Source of the DNA: Beroe forskalii | Taxonomy: Eukaryota; Ctenophora; Nuda; Beroida; Beroidae | DNA: 64,000 bases | Reading direction: 5' to 3' | NCBI GenBank assembly: GCA_011033025.1 | Contig: WFMF01000077.1 | Location: 537,443-601,442 of the forward strand | Shown here: one piece after another, positions 10,295 through 22,731 of the stretch | Numbering within the stretch: position 1 is the stretch's first letter | Layout of the letters: the number at the start of each line of letters is the position of its first letter | Notes under the pieces: model-generated | Database searches by the model: none | Told to the model about the DNA's origin: nothing | What the model saw: only the letters and a program-made list of their open reading frames with translations | Translations under genes and position numbers: made by a program

Positions 10295-13200
10295 AGGAAA
10301 AATCCCTCAAGGGCGCTAGCCCGAGTGGGATATTATACGAATATATCGACATGAAAATCATTTTCCGAAAATTTTAAGGTTTATTTACACAGACACATCC
10401 CCAGTATTGGGTGCTTCGCCGCTTCGGTAGATGATTATGTAATTGTGATGAGTGCATACTACAAATCATTTTTAGGTTTTCGCTGTAAAAGTAAAAAACC
10501 ATATTATGTCGAAGAAGCGGCACGTTTATCTATCTTATCAACCCATAAAATATAGGTAACTTTTGATTTTACAGTATGTAGCACAGGTGTCACGAATTCA
10601 AAAATTGAGAATGTTTCTAACAAATGCAAACATAGCCTTGGGAAGGTTCTTTGGGAAAATGTAACGTTACACATAATATGGACTACAAAAATGCATGATT
10701 TTCTGGTATTTTTGGTTTCATATAGAGTGTAGACACCTGGCATAATATCATTTCACATACTTGAATTGTTATTTGGTGTTGTGAACCTGAACATCCTTCT
10801 TATTTTGAAGTTTCCATATATCTCGTTTCCAATGAAATGCACTTGAATTATGATGTGCAATGAAGCACTCAATCCAGTTTTTTAAGTTCTGTGTTGGCGA
10901 TCGACCAACGTTGCCCGTCCATTTCCTCGAAGGTGACGTCGAAAATCCAAATGCGGAAAGTTGCGCAGCATGCGTGATGGTAGGGTAACATCCTTCGATC
11001 TAGGCGAACGTTACAAGGGGGGAGGGGTTAGTTATAGAATTTGTAACAGGTATACTGTTTATATTTTTATGTGTTTCCCTTCCTTTATATGCGTGTAAGT
11101 AAACAGTGCCATACTTTTGACACATAATGCTGTGTGAAGTATCGAGTGTAAAACGAACCATTGTCCATTGTATATACAAGACAATTTGTAGTCGTGTAGG
11201 AGCATCATTTTTGCTCCCGTTCCCTAGTCATTTGTTTAACGTGTAATTTTAAACCATTGTACGGTGTATGTATGCATTTTTGTGTCATATGTATTTAGCG
11301 TAGAATTTTAGCATTAAGTTTATTTAAATTTTGTTTATTTCAATTACCTTAGTGATTTGCATTTCATGATTTGAATAATTTATTAAATCTCAGTATTTTT
11401 ATTGTAAAATTTCAGCACTGAAGATCATGCCGAACATCGAATTTTAATTGAAGGCCATTAACCTTTCTTTTCCCTTATACGTCGCCATCAGAGGATAATT
11501 AGAATTTACTTTAATCACTAGAGTAATGACTTGAGAAAGATCCGCAAATTTCACCCTACCAAATTTGTAAACACAAAAATTTTACTCCACACCTCCTAAG
11601 GTATACCTTAGTACATGAAATTAATTAAGTAAGCAGAAAATTAAGCACTCAGGCCGAAAAATGCTTAATTTGGTGTAACGTCAAAAATTGATATGATAAA
11701 ATAAATAATAAGCAAAATAGCTATGAAAAATGCTTAATTTGATTTGCCTTATAATGTGCGTTCTTAATTTTCGGAGTTTTCAATTTCATAATATTTTCAT
11801 GTACTAAGGTAATAATTCGTAGATATTTTGTACATAGCCGAGTAAATAGTTTGTAAATATTCTTTTTATACGAATTTTGTAATTTGATGCAATATAAGGA
11901 GCTTTCTTTCATTAATCTTATTAAATTCATTGATTGAATATCTAATATTTGTAGCGTTGTTGATATTTTTTGTATTTTTATATATTTTCCGGTCTTATAA
12001 TTCAGCATAACTTCATCGGTCATCCCCCTACGGAAAAAGGGGGGGGGGTGAAGTTTTCGGGTCTGATAGGGAAGGTGGGGTTGCCCCAATTTCAATGATT
12101 CTGGGGGATTCGGAACAGAAGGGGGAGTGATAAAATTGAGGGGGGATTGGTATCTGGGAGCAGAATTTCAAAATTTGAGATGAAAAACCTATTTCCGTGA
12201 AAAATATTTTTCTCAGACCCTCTGGCTTCTGGGGCTGCGCCGGGGGGAGGTCAGCATTACCTCTCGCAGATTTCAGGATGTTCTTTATTTGAACTCACTT
12301 CTCAATTCAGGATACTTTGAAGTTTGGCATGAATTTAGTTACCACCCTGATGATAACTTTCTGCTACTAAATTTAGCCTTCGGTTTTCCAAGAAACCATT
12401 CACTTCTCTTCTATATCATTGGCACTCGAGTCTCGAGAGATCAGCTCTGCTACAGTTCGATTGATTCTATTATGTAGGGTGCCAGATGGACTTCACTATA
12501 GGAAGATAATCTGATTGTAGAGCACGAGCACACGATATTTTGTTATTTGTTCTGTTTGATGATCCTACACGGAATATCGTGCTAATTCAGTTATTTTGGC
12601 AGCATGTTATTGTGGAATGTGGTTTGTGTGTGGGTGTCTGGCGTTTCAAGATTACAAATCTTGTCACAAAGGTTTGGCAACTGTCGCTCTAGTTTGTGGC
12701 TCACATTTCCTAGTTTGATTATGTGACAGTATTAACCAATATATGTGATTGGACTAGCAGCTGCCGTGCTAAGAGATTCTTTGTATATGAACTATAATGC
12801 TCAGAATGCTCTGGTTATCTGTTCCGAAAGTATATCAGTCATTGAAACAGCAGTTTAATCTGATCATCCTTATACCAAAACCGTTCAAATTTAATGGGAG
12901 AACCATTGTAGATTAATGATCATGATTGTGCGCATAATGAGCTCGAATATGCTCATATTTCGGCATGCTATTGTTGGCACGAGTCCGGCCTAATTCCACG
13001 TGACTATTTGGCTGGTTAGTGTTTCCCACCTCCTGTCCCATTGGACAGTTCTCTCTTGAAGTTGACCATGAAGGATATGTCATAAGAGATTAAATACACG
13101 CTGGACATCGCATTACAAAAATTAACATGGCTATTAGCATAATGATTGCAAGCATTCATGAAAATGGATTGTTGCTGGCTTTTTCAGTTTACAGAATTTA

Positions 13201-13431
13201 ACGAGATTTCCCTTCAGTTTTTAATGAGCCTTAATTATGGTGTCAATATGTATTTTTGAGAATTTTTTAGTTGTTTAAGCAGATTCCACCTTAATTTAAA
13301 ATGTTCTTTGAAATCTCTTCTACGAACGATGGAGCACTTCTACGAAATATTTTTGAGTTCGTGTTGGATTGTGAAGTGTTCTCTGCACATCATACTCTAT
13401 TATGCTGTATTGCTCTTGATCTTCAGACCCC
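10295..13431. other. No supported gene; one MITE inside
   Basis: AT-rich DNA with a poly-G tract near 12042. The longest open frame (11721-12095, minus strand) is Lys/Ile/Asn-rich in the way expected of AT-rich non-coding DNA. The only structured part is the inverted-repeat element at 11603-11812. Confidence 0.5.
11603..11812. mobile_element. MITE with 'ttaccttagtacatgaaa' ends
   Basis: The left end 'taccttagtacatgaaatt' is mirrored by 'ttttcatgtactaaggtaa' at 11794-11812. 'aaaattaagcac' and 'tgcttaattt' motifs recur inside both halves. A second family member lies at 27510-27700. Confidence 0.65.
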
Positions 13432-13502
13432 AACTAATCGTGACATGACGCGACATGTCACGCGTCACGTCATGCGTGTCACGTGTCATGTCACGATTAG
13501 TT
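13432..13502. repeat. 71-bp imperfect palindrome
   Basis: Arms 'aactaatcgtgacatgac' and the exact complement enclose 'cgtgac/gtcacg' repeats, so the whole block can form one long stem. Its sharp borders with surrounding sequence suggest a tiny foldback insertion. Confidence 0.75.
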
Positions 13503-15111
13503 AGGTATAACAAGGGACGCGTATCCTGTTCGGAAGAAAATCCTAAGTAAGATCTTTTGAAAAGGTCTCCGTAATAGAACCCACTGTAAGGTTTTTTTTT
13601 GATTTTTTCCGACCCACGCCACGCGTGAGTGGGGCAACCCTCCATTGTTTAGCGTTCTACTGGGACCCACCTGGCTTACACTGCTAGTCTGACTAAAATC
13701 CCTTACCTGGAAGCCAGGTGGTGCTACTCTTACGAGTAACAAAAGAGCGGGGGCGCCCCTCCGAAGATTGACTACCTTGATCCCTTAGGTTAAGTGGCCA
13801 ATTGTCCTACTAACATCGGGTACTTGATTACTGTGTCAACGATGTAGAGTTGTGCTGACATGTGTTTGTTCGTGTGTATGAGAGTTATGTGCAAGTATTA
13901 TTTTTTGTGTTTGTTGGTTTAGTTCTGTTGTTTGAGCGCATGCATGCGCATGAATATGTAGTATCTTGGATGGTGTGCTTTTTATGGTATGATTCCGAAT
14001 GTGGGTTTGAATCCCCATTGAGGGTTTAATTTCGATTAAGGCCCCTTCGTGCGGGCACACCTTTGGGCACTGATTACAAATGCACAGTATGAAAGTTAGC
14101 TTCGCGTCTTTCTCCGGTAGGAGTTAGGACCAGAGCAGTAAAAGCCGGTATCGCCCCTGGGATTTTAGACCCGAAGTACTCCGCAGTAGCCCTGTCTGCA
14201 GTGGTATTCACCCCTCATGTATTGGAAAACACGAATTTGAGATATGAGCTGGCCAGGGCGTATACCAACATTTTGACTGTGGTCTTGTGTCCATAGGTCC
14301 AACATTGCCCATGTGAGGCCTCGGAGCAAAAATGGCGTTTAAAAAGCGAAATTTTATCGGAAGGAGATAGACCAGCTCTATCGACGAGCTGATCCTTTTA
14401 GTGTATTTGTTTGTCAAAATCTGATGGAAATGGCCACGTTATATGGCCTTGTGATGCGAGCGCGCCAAAGTGGCAGTTCGCCTATTTTGAGCCTAAAGAT
14501 AGTCATAATGTCCAAATTTTTAGAGATGTGAGCTTCAAATTTGTTTTCTCATCATTCAGGTCAAAATCGATGGGCAAACCAATTTATAAGTGAATTGGAC
14601 CTTATTTGGCCATTTTAGCCCATAAAAACTTTCAAAAATCCACTAAATCGCCCTAGTTAACTTTACAGTTTGCTCAAATTCTCAAACATTTTTTAAACTT
14701 TTTCCATGAAATTTTTAGGATCGCTTCGAAACTTAATTTCGCACTTATTTTATAAGCAGAATTTTGGGTAACTCGGTAATCTGCCGGTGTTTGCCCGAGA
14801 TGTGCTCCAAGTGTGCACTGTGCCCGAAATGGGCACTCAGTTGGTTGTGCCCAAGATATGTTTTATGCATTAATTGTGTCCGAGATGTGCCCTTAGGTAT
14901 GCCCCAAGTGAGCCCCAGAGTGCCCGAGGTGTGCCCCAGGTGGTTGTACCCAAATGTGCCCCAGGTGTGCCTTATGCCCGAAGTGTACCCGAGGTGTGCC
15001 CGAAATGTGCCCCAGGTGTGCCCAGGTTGTGCCCCAGATGTGCATCAGCAGATTACCGATTTGCCGAATTTTGAGTTAGGCCTCCAATAAATTTTAAGCC
15101 CATCGGAACCG
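13503..15111. other. No supported gene; contains a short GC-rich tandem repeat
   Basis: 13600-14200 is less AT-rich than its surroundings and contains a hairpin (ccacctggctt / aagccaggtgg, about 13668-13724), but no open frame continues. I cannot assign it; an old transposon fragment is possible. Confidence 0.4.
14785..15045. repeat. ~11-12-bp tandem repeat (gtgccccaggt / gtgcccgaggt)
   Basis: More than fifteen variants of 'gtgcccgaggt' and 'gtgccccaggt'. The open frame over it (14764-15090) encodes Cys-Pro-rich low-complexity peptide and is not taken as a gene. Confidence 0.75.
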
Positions 15112-15270
15112 AAATCCCCAGGGAATCAATTTAAATTCAAAAAGTTTTTAGTAGTTCGTAAAATACACTTGATTCACTTTCTCGACTTCATGCTCAGCCT
15201 TTCCACACTTCTCTACAAACTACGTTTAGTCGTTTACTGTATGTATAATGATTTACCTTAAACGAATGTA

Positions 15271-15346
15271 GAATATTATGAACAAAGCAATATTTTCTGT
15301 ACGCCATCGATGGCGTACAGAAAATATTGCTTTGTTCATAATATTC
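15271..15346. repeat. 76-bp perfect palindrome
   Basis: Centre ATCGAT at 15306-15311. Both arms, from 'gaatattatgaacaaagc' inward, match exactly. Weaker complementarity extends to about 15249 and 15370 (aatgatttacctta / taaggtaaatcatt). Confidence 0.9.
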
Positions 15347-15399
15347 TTTATTGTTTAAGGTAAATCATTAGACATTATTTTTAGTACTATTTATTCTTA

Positions 15400-15540
15400 C
15401 TTGTTCATTATAAGCTGATGATTTTTATAAGTGTAGCATGATCTCCTCTTTAACTTTTTACTAACCTAACTGACATGGACTGATCAGGGTACAACAATTC
15501 TGTACTGTGGTTAGTAGATAAAAATACATACAGTGATTAG
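15400..15540 (+). repeat. Dispersed repeat copy (matches 20655-20830 inverted)
   Basis: Landmarks 'aagtgtagcatgatc', 'tgacatggactgatcag' and 'tgtactgtggttagtaga' occur in the same order in reverse complement at 20655-20830, and part recurs at 7915. It lies inside the 15112-15657 foldback element, so either that element carries it or the element inserted around it. Confidence 0.6.
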
Positions 15541-15654
15541 GAACGTAGTATTTGTAGAGAAGTGTGGAAAGGCTGAGCATAAATTCGAGAAAGTGAATCA
15601 GGTGTATTTTACGAAATACTTAAAACTTTTTAATTTTAATTTAATCTCCGGGGA

Positions 15655-15708
15655 TTTTTTGAAATTATTTATTTCATGAGAGCTCATGAAATAAATTATT
15701 TCAAAAAA
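15655..15708. repeat. 54-bp near-perfect AT-rich palindrome
   Basis: Centre AGCT. Arms 'tttcatgag / ctcatgaaa' extend outward to T6/A6 with one mismatched pair position. It abuts the right end of the foldback element at 15657. Confidence 0.8.
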
Positions 15709-15883
15709 GCTACTTCGAGATTCTGCCGCATTATCCTTTGATTTTGTGTTAACTACATCTGAAGATCTGAATCATTAGAAAATTAAAACTATTTGATTCT
15801 CGTATTGGTTTTAAATCTTGTCAGATTGTTTCATTCATTCCATTTAGTCTTCGATTGAAGTTAGGGGAAGTGGAGTGTTAGCC

Positions 15884-16094
15884 CATATGTGTACACATGG
15901 ATCGATAGATAAAAACGCGTAAAATTTCTGTAATTTTTACAAAATTCGGTCGTATGAAATTATACCAAAGACCCCCTGGTCCCTACAGACCCCAAGCCGG
16001 GCCCTTCTGACCCCCTACCGACCCCCTTTAATGTTAAGTGAATTGCGCTGTAATCCCTTCATAGATCGATGCATGTGCACACATGTATACATGT
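15884..16094. mobile_element. MITE related to the one at 8563
   Basis: Left end 'catatgtgtacacatggatc' and right end 'atcgatgcatgtgcacaca' are inverted versions of each other and match the ends of the 8563 element. The interior differs (C-rich 'gaccccctaccgaccccc'). Confidence 0.65.
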
Positions 16095-18763
16095 GTTGGC
16101 GAATCAATGTTTTTAAACTGTATGCAATTCATAAGAACCGATAGACAAACCTCATGAACCTTCGAAATTAGTGAAGGTTGGAGAACCATCCTTCAAATAA
16201 CACATCCCTTATGCAGTGTTATGCAGCAATACGTGTATGCTTCTGATCACATGATTGTTTTCACAGCTGTTTCGTATATTAGTGCTTCTTCTACAAATTT
16301 ATTGATCTATCAGTTGGCTTCGAGGCTGTCAACACGACAAACTTCTGATTCTAGCATGTAGGATTTAAATTATTTCCCATGTTATCATCCACTTACCTTC
16401 GTCATCTGGTCATGAGATCTGTCAGTTTCTCTGGTATTACATCTTCCGCTGTTATTGACACTCCTTTATGACGACCTTTCAATTATTCAATATTTTCCAA
16501 ACATCCTCGCAGGACAGCTCGGTTTCCTGTGTGTGTTTTCATCAAATAAGAACATTCCAATGTTAAATGTTTTTCGTAAGAGTTGTCTTTCTCTGAGCCG
16601 CTATTGGCTGTATTTGGCTGACATCGGTCAGCATCATTAAAAGTTGCACCTAACTCAATATTACAGTAAGAATAATATGTGTCGCATAAATAGGTGACGA
16701 TGTTCATGTACAGTTGCCCTGCTTATAATAATGGTATGCTGAATCTTAACCAAAAAATGACATTTCATTTTAGAGGGTGTTAGCTGATATTGCTCTGAAA
16801 GTAGCCGTTTTGTGACTCATGTTATCCATTCAGCTAGAATTCTCCTTTCTACTACCCTGCTGGACAGTAGGAAATTTAACTGGTTCATACTATCATGATG
16901 TACCACCCATGGAATAACACCTGGCTCTTTGGTGTCAGAGTTATTGTCATACTCACTACTATTTCTTGCGCTTTTTGATAAATATTGGGTTACTAACAGT
17001 GCTCTTGAGTTGCCCCTTTAAGTAATAAGATCAGGGCATATTACCTTGTTAATTTAAATTTATTAATTCTTCGCTTCGGTTGCCTTGGTCAGTTTTTGGT
17101 TTTTATTTGCTGTCTCAAATACTGGAATCACTTGTAACTATAGTGTGGAGGCCCTATTGTGTTGCATTTGCCAACACCTTTTTTACCTTTATGAAAAGTT
17201 CGGCTATTAGCTGTATGTTTGAAAATCACTGCCCCTGTCTTTCTAAACGGTGACTTGCTCAAGTTGATGCACCTCGCAGCGGCGTTACTCCATCTAACCT
17301 ACACAAGTATTCATGAATAAATGATTACTACTTTTGATTGCTCTTCTGGCCAAGGTGCAATGTTCTCACCATTGTCTTGGTAAAGGACCAGTCTGCTCCA
17401 AGCCGTCCTTCCTGATTCATCATACTGGTACATAATACATATGGATTGTGTACTGTGCTTTGCAGCGCTACGAATTATGTGCATTGTTCAGCTCAACAGG
17501 CAACTTGTAAATGCTCCAAATTCTTAAATACCCCAAGAAATTACGACATACCTACATAAAAAGATAAAAGACTGCAATATGCTGCTTTTGTTACCAGCTT
17601 CGAATTGTTATGAATGATTCATTTTTTCCCTTGATAACTTACAGAAGCCCTTAAAATTTGTCTCATCTAGACGTCGCTCAAGAACGACTAATCTAAGCTT
17701 GATCCAGTTTAATTAACCTTGGTGTCTTGACCTTTTGATTCTTGACCTTTCGAGGCGCGGATACTTCTTTGTGGCGCGTGATTGCACGCAAATGTAATTT
17801 ACTATGAAAATTCACTATGAAATTTTGCTTCACTATGATTCATAGTGGAGCAAATTTTCAATCGTACACTATCATGAGCCACACAAAAATGCTCAAAAGC
17901 GGCGTAGAGCGCCGCACCTCAAAAGGTCTAGCCACCAACGTAACAGAGGTGTCACCACTTCTGGTGTCAGTGTCACCACTTCTGGAAATGAAATTCATTC
18001 GGAAATGTCTGATCGTGCGGCGCCATATACGTACATGAATATTCTGTTAAATCAGTATCACGCACGTACAAATGGCAGTTTTGTGAAATTTCAGACACCG
18101 ATGTCAGATGTGGCTGCTATTTCCTTCGAGGGACATTTATATAGACGTAGATATTAAATTTGGTAGGGTTGTGACAATGTTTATGTAGGGACTTTTTCTA
18201 AAATTCCCAAATTTTTGAAGCCTGAATTGAGGTAGATAATTATATTGGTTCTGCAAAAATTTGTTTTCAAATGGCCCCAAATTTCGCAGTTCGATAATAC
18301 GTATTTGGAAGGTTTTGGTTGTAAAGTTGCTTGGCACAGTACAATTGTTCCTTGCGCGTGTCTCCTGATCTGCAGCTTTAATTCACTATTGTTATCGCTT
18401 CATATATAACATTGCTTTATTATTACATCGCTTTATTATACATCGCTATTCATTGATGAATTCCCTATACAATTGCTACAATACAATATTCCCACCTCTC
18501 TTGTTTCATATCATAATGAACGACTTCCCTTGATCATTACTCAATGATGTATTTAATTTTAAATCACAGCTTCAATAAAAGATCTCGTGTTTTCTTAATT
18601 CTCAAACTTTAGAGACGTTTTCTATACACCATGTAATTTGAGGGAATGTAAAATCAAAAGATTTCATAAAGGATTCAAGAAAAGTTTATCAAAAGACCTG
18701 GGCTCCTTCTGAAACATAATGTAAAAGATATATACCAACTGGTTTTGCTCAAATTATCTGCCC
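16095..18763. other. No supported gene; GPCR upstream region at its end
   Basis: AT-rich intergenic DNA without splice-bounded coding segments. The last few hundred bases precede the single-exon GPCR and may hold its promoter and 5' UTR exons, but I see no clear TATA box or initiator. Confidence 0.45.
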
Positions 18764-19711
18764 ATGATGGAGTATGAAACGGACTTTGACGCCAACTCAG
18801 TGGCTCGAGGTTTTCTGGCGCTAATCTCGATCTTGGTGGTTGTGGTCGGAACTTCGGGAAATTTCCTGGTTTGGTACGGGTCCGTGTTTCACTCGGCCAT
18901 CAAGCTGGAATGCTGCTCCCGGGTGCTTATAACCAACCTTGCTCTCACTGACATCATCATGATTGCCTTCCTCTACATTCCGCTAGGGATCACAGCCATA
19001 TCAGGGAGATGGATCTTGGGACACAACTTCTGTGTGGCCCAGGGAACCGTTCTACTCGTTGCCATGCTGTTCGAGATCTTCATCATGATGTCACTTAACT
19101 GCTACCGGCTCTGGGCAGTCAAGAAAACGAAGGGCGACCGAGAACGGATCAAACCGGTTCATGTCCATGCGTACCTTCTGCTCGTCATGGTGGTCTGTCT
19201 GTCTTGCCTCGCTGTTTTCTACTTTCTGGCAGGACGCCAGCTAGTTGCTCAGTTCATGCCCGACATGGGTGTGTGCACTGTCATCACTGCCGGGACAGCT
19301 GGTGGAGATGACACCACCGTGAACCTCGTGGTCCTCGGCTACATGGTTCCCCCTCTCGTTATCTCCGTCACCACCAGTAAGATCCTGAAGTGCATTCTCT
19401 GCTACACGGCCCGCCGTGCGGGCACCACAAATTCCAAGTCTCAGAGTGCGATATCGCTGGTGTGCTGGGCCATGATCATCTCGTACCTTCCCACCTACGT
19501 TACCCTGATTTGGGAGGTTTTCTCCCCTGCAGTACCCCCTGCACTTTCCCTCGTGCTACCTATGATCCTGTGTATTAACCTCCTGGTGAACCCTGCTATT
19601 TACTTCTACTACAACTCAAACTTCCGCCGTTTTGTCTTGCGGTGTTTCCGTTTGGATAGTTCTGGGAGGATGGGTAAACCCAGAAACAATAGCACTGTCA
19701 GTAGCGAATGA
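18764..19711 (+). CDS. Orphan rhodopsin-family (class A) GPCR, single exon
   Basis: A complete intronless frame of 315 residues with seven hydrophobic helices, predicted to act at the plasma membrane in G-protein signalling. Class A landmarks: GN in TM1 (N33), NLALTD in TM2 (N58, D63), W83..C90 before TM3, a partner Cys in loop 2 (VCTVI), paired prolines in TM5 (MVPPLV), W and P in TM6 (WAMIISYLP), NPAIY in TM7 and a basic, Cys-containing start of helix 8 (FRRFVLRCF). The TM3 DRY motif reads N112-C113-Y114 followed by R115, so the conserved Arg3.50 is replaced or shifted by one residue. The tail is short. There is no signal peptide, and the N-terminus (15 residues) lacks an N-glycosylation site, which fits a small-molecule or orphan receptor. 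Codon use is clearly coding and unlike the flanks. The first of two adjacent ATGs is taken as the start. The ligand cannot be told. Confidence 0.92.
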   Translation: MMEYETDFDANSVARGFLALISILVVVVGTSGNFLVWYGSVFHSAIKLECCSRVLITNLALTDIIMIAFLYIPLGITAISGRWILGHNFCVAQGTVLLVAMLFEIFIMMSLNCYRLWAVKKTKGDRERIKPVHVHAYLLLVMVVCLSCLAVFYFLAGRQLVAQFMPDMGVCTVITAGTAGGDDTTVNLVVLGYMVPPLVISVTTSKILKCILCYTARRAGTTNSKSQSAISLVCWAMIISYLPTYVTLIWEVFSPAVPPALSLVLPMILCINLLVNPAIYFYYNSNFRRFVLRCFRLDSSGRMGKPRNNSTVSSE

Positions 19712-22695
19712 CAGAATTCTATATTTACTGATTTAATCGTGCAGGAGAGTTAATGCTGAAAATTGCTTGAAATGTTTTCACCTTTGGAACTGAAAGGTTT
19801 AAAATCCTAATTATTTTAGCAGTCGCTTTGATTTTTGATTTCAAAAAAAATTTCTGCTTTAATCTGCCGTAATAATTTTCATCTTGTGAGTGATGAGTGA
19901 TATCAATCGATTATTGTCCAATAATTTTTCTTTTTAAGCAGTGATATCGGCTTCTTCATTATGTTGGTACTGAATCACTGACAAATATGGCAACCTATCA
20001 ATTCGTCAACACTCTTCAAAATCTATCCATTCTGAAGTTTCCTTTCAAAAATCAATAATTGATAACCTCGCGGGATAAACACTTTAAGGGTTGAATGATA
20101 CCGAAGCCGAACTCATTTTTAATATCATTGGAAATCAAGCCCTGGGCACCATATCATTTCAGAGAAAAGAGATTGCGATATGGGTGTTCTACGGATGGGA
20201 TGAGGATATGGTAATTGCTAAGCTGTACCCCATAGTATACTCGTAAAGGTGAGTGTTGAAGTATTTTACTTGATATCGTGTAAAAATCACATGTTATCAA
20301 TACCATGTACAGTGAAATATTTTACTTTGTATATTATCAAAAGCAATGTTCATGTTGATAACATTTTAATCTTAATCTAGAAACCAAAACACAGAGTTGG
20401 TGCCACTGTGATTTGCCATTCCAATTCTTATTGTCATACCAATTGTCAGTAATATTAGTGATGAAAACAGCAAAAAATGCATTATGTTTAGATTGATTGA
20501 ATTTTTACTTGAGTATCAACAACGCACGTGTGCGTCGCACGTGCGCGTCGGTTACGGTATGCCTAGTGCCTACATATTTTCGATTTCAGAATTGTTGTGT
20601 GAGCACAGGTTTTGCATTTCAATCACGAAGCTTTGTCTCTCCCCATTTATAATCACTCAATGCACCCACGTACAGTATTTAATCTACAAACCACAGTAAA
20701 GAATTGCTGCGCTCCGATCAGTCCATGTCGGTTATGTTAGTGAAAAGTAGGCGAGAGGATCATGCTACACTTAAAAGAATCATTAGCTAATAATGAACTG
20801 GGGAAGAATGAATGGTACTACTTATAAATTAAACACTTAATTAATATAGGACATGAAAAATCGTTTATTTTATAACTTTTATTATATTATTGTTTTTCAT
20901 GGCAACGAATGATGTTTAATATCGATCAAAAACTACGCGTGCAGGAGCACCACTTAGCTTTCAATAATCGATATTGAAGTTGAACATGGTTTGTACAAAC
21001 TACAAGTCACTAGACACTCCTTTCTCTTGTGACGTGTAAATACTAACGTTATACGTAATCACCGAGGGGTTTCTAACTATAACACTTCATGTTATTGTAA
21101 CAGATACAAATAGGTACTGTAAACATGATTTCATAATCGGAGGATGGAAGGGGTTGTAATTTGGCCAAAAAAGACACTGTACCAGTTTATACTTAAAATT
21201 GAAATGTAAATTTCCATGGACCATTTCAATATAATAGCTCAAGCTGCTGTCTTTAGTATACAATTAAAACTCAGAATAAAGCCCTGCGCAGTGCGCAGTT
21301 TCCTTCAATTCTACCTCACTCTGTCTATATTTCATGAGATTACGATCTTACATCATTGTATACGTATTATACATTACAGTTGACAGTGATCTGTACCTTT
21401 TGTCAAATCTTGAGAATGATTCGTCCTATAGTCACCTCGTTTCTGGAATTGCCTTGATGAGGATGATGATATTGTGGTCCATTTAATGGTCATGTGAAAC
21501 CTTCAAGTCAGTGATTTCAAGGTGTCTGATGACATTTCAGTAAAACGCATGATATTTCCCGCTTGGCTTGCCCGCCTCATCACTCATTGCAGTCTCGCGC
21601 ACAACTTCCCAAGTTACACGAGTGAATAATATCTATACAATTATGGAGTGATTGACTCTGTGATGGCATTTGTCCTGCTCGTTGTTGACACATAACAACA
21701 GCCACCTTTTGTTATTTAATTTTAATCGCTCTACGTTTATGTGTCCATATTGCGATGATATGGATAACAGGCGTTCCGAAGACCGAATGGCTGGAAGCGA
21801 CATCCCGGCAACTCACCATCCTAAACCATGGTCATGATGTCATAAGTCATTCCAAAGCATCTCTTCCTTCCTGAAGGATCTGTAGCCCTCACTGAACACA
21901 AAGAACAATGCAAATGTTCGCCATAAATTACTGATTTATACAAGTTGCTAACTCCAGGATAATAATATAATAATATGTGCTATATTGAAGGTAATGGTAT
22001 TAGCGATTCCATGAGTTTGTCCCTTCCCTATAACATAAATCATTTCCATCTTCTGTATGTGGGCACACCACCCCAGCTCATCATTTGCCTGTTTGTAATG
22101 CAGCTATACTTCTGCAGTCACGCGGGAAGAGTATAACACTTCAAGGTTCCGTGGATCATCCAGGCGCTATCTCGATCCCTCATTCCTGTGAACATATACC
22201 AATGACTCTTCATGTTTATCGTAGTTTTGTCTACCACTATACCAGTAGCTACCACTTCATCTTCTACGGCTTTATGTAAACTATAATAACGAGATCCCGG
22301 CCGGTTACCATGACGACACCATGGGATGTATCTCAGTATATCTCAGTGCATCACGTGCACACACTGCAGTTCACGTGACATCTAGTCTCGTGGTGGGGTG
22401 ATGGGGCACATACAATACCATGGTCTCCTGAGATATTACAATACACTCTATAGGCTCTCGCTAACCAACAATGGTCCCGGCTGAGGTATATATATATACG
22501 CTGGAACGTGTTCGTGTACGTATTTATATGATCAGTTACATTATTACCTTGGAAGCCTGGAGTTTGTCCCAGTGGTGTAACTAGAAATTGATTGTTTTGT
22601 TTTGTGTAACTTTTTATTTTTATATGTACAGTGTGTTGGATGTGATCGAGGAGAGATGTTCAGATCTTCATTACACACAACATCTCAATATATGT
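19712..22695. other. No supported gene; one dispersed repeat
   Basis: This stretch starts with the GPCR 3' region. 20522-20550 is a self-complementary CG-rich patch (cgcacgtgtgcgtcgcacgtgcg). 20655-20830 is an inverted copy of the 15400 repeat. No canonical AATAAA is close to the GPCR stop codon. Confidence 0.5.
20655..20830 (-). repeat. Dispersed repeat, inverted copy of 15400-15540
   Basis: Contains 'tctacaaaccacagta', 'ctgatcagtcca'-like and 'catgctacactt' landmarks as the reverse complement of the 15.4-kb copy. No terminal structure could be resolved. Confidence 0.6.
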
Positions 22696-22731
22696 GACTG
22701 TGTGTGTGAGTGTGTGTGTGTGTATGTGTGG
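22696..22731. repeat. (TG)n microsatellite
   Basis: Short interrupted TG run (gactgtgtgtgtgagtgtgtgtgtgtgtatg). Confidence 0.85.

Larger units (their letters stand above)
15112..15657. mobile_element. Foldback-type element with ~100-bp terminal inverted repeats
   Basis: The left arm (15112-15220) runs from 'aaatcccc' through 'gtaaaatacacttgattcac', 'atgctcagcctttccacac' and 'ttctctacaaa'. The right arm (15552-15657) carries the same landmarks in reverse complement and ends 'ggggattt'. A separate 76-bp perfect palindrome sits inside. No transposase frame is visible, so this is non-autonomous. Confidence 0.8.
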
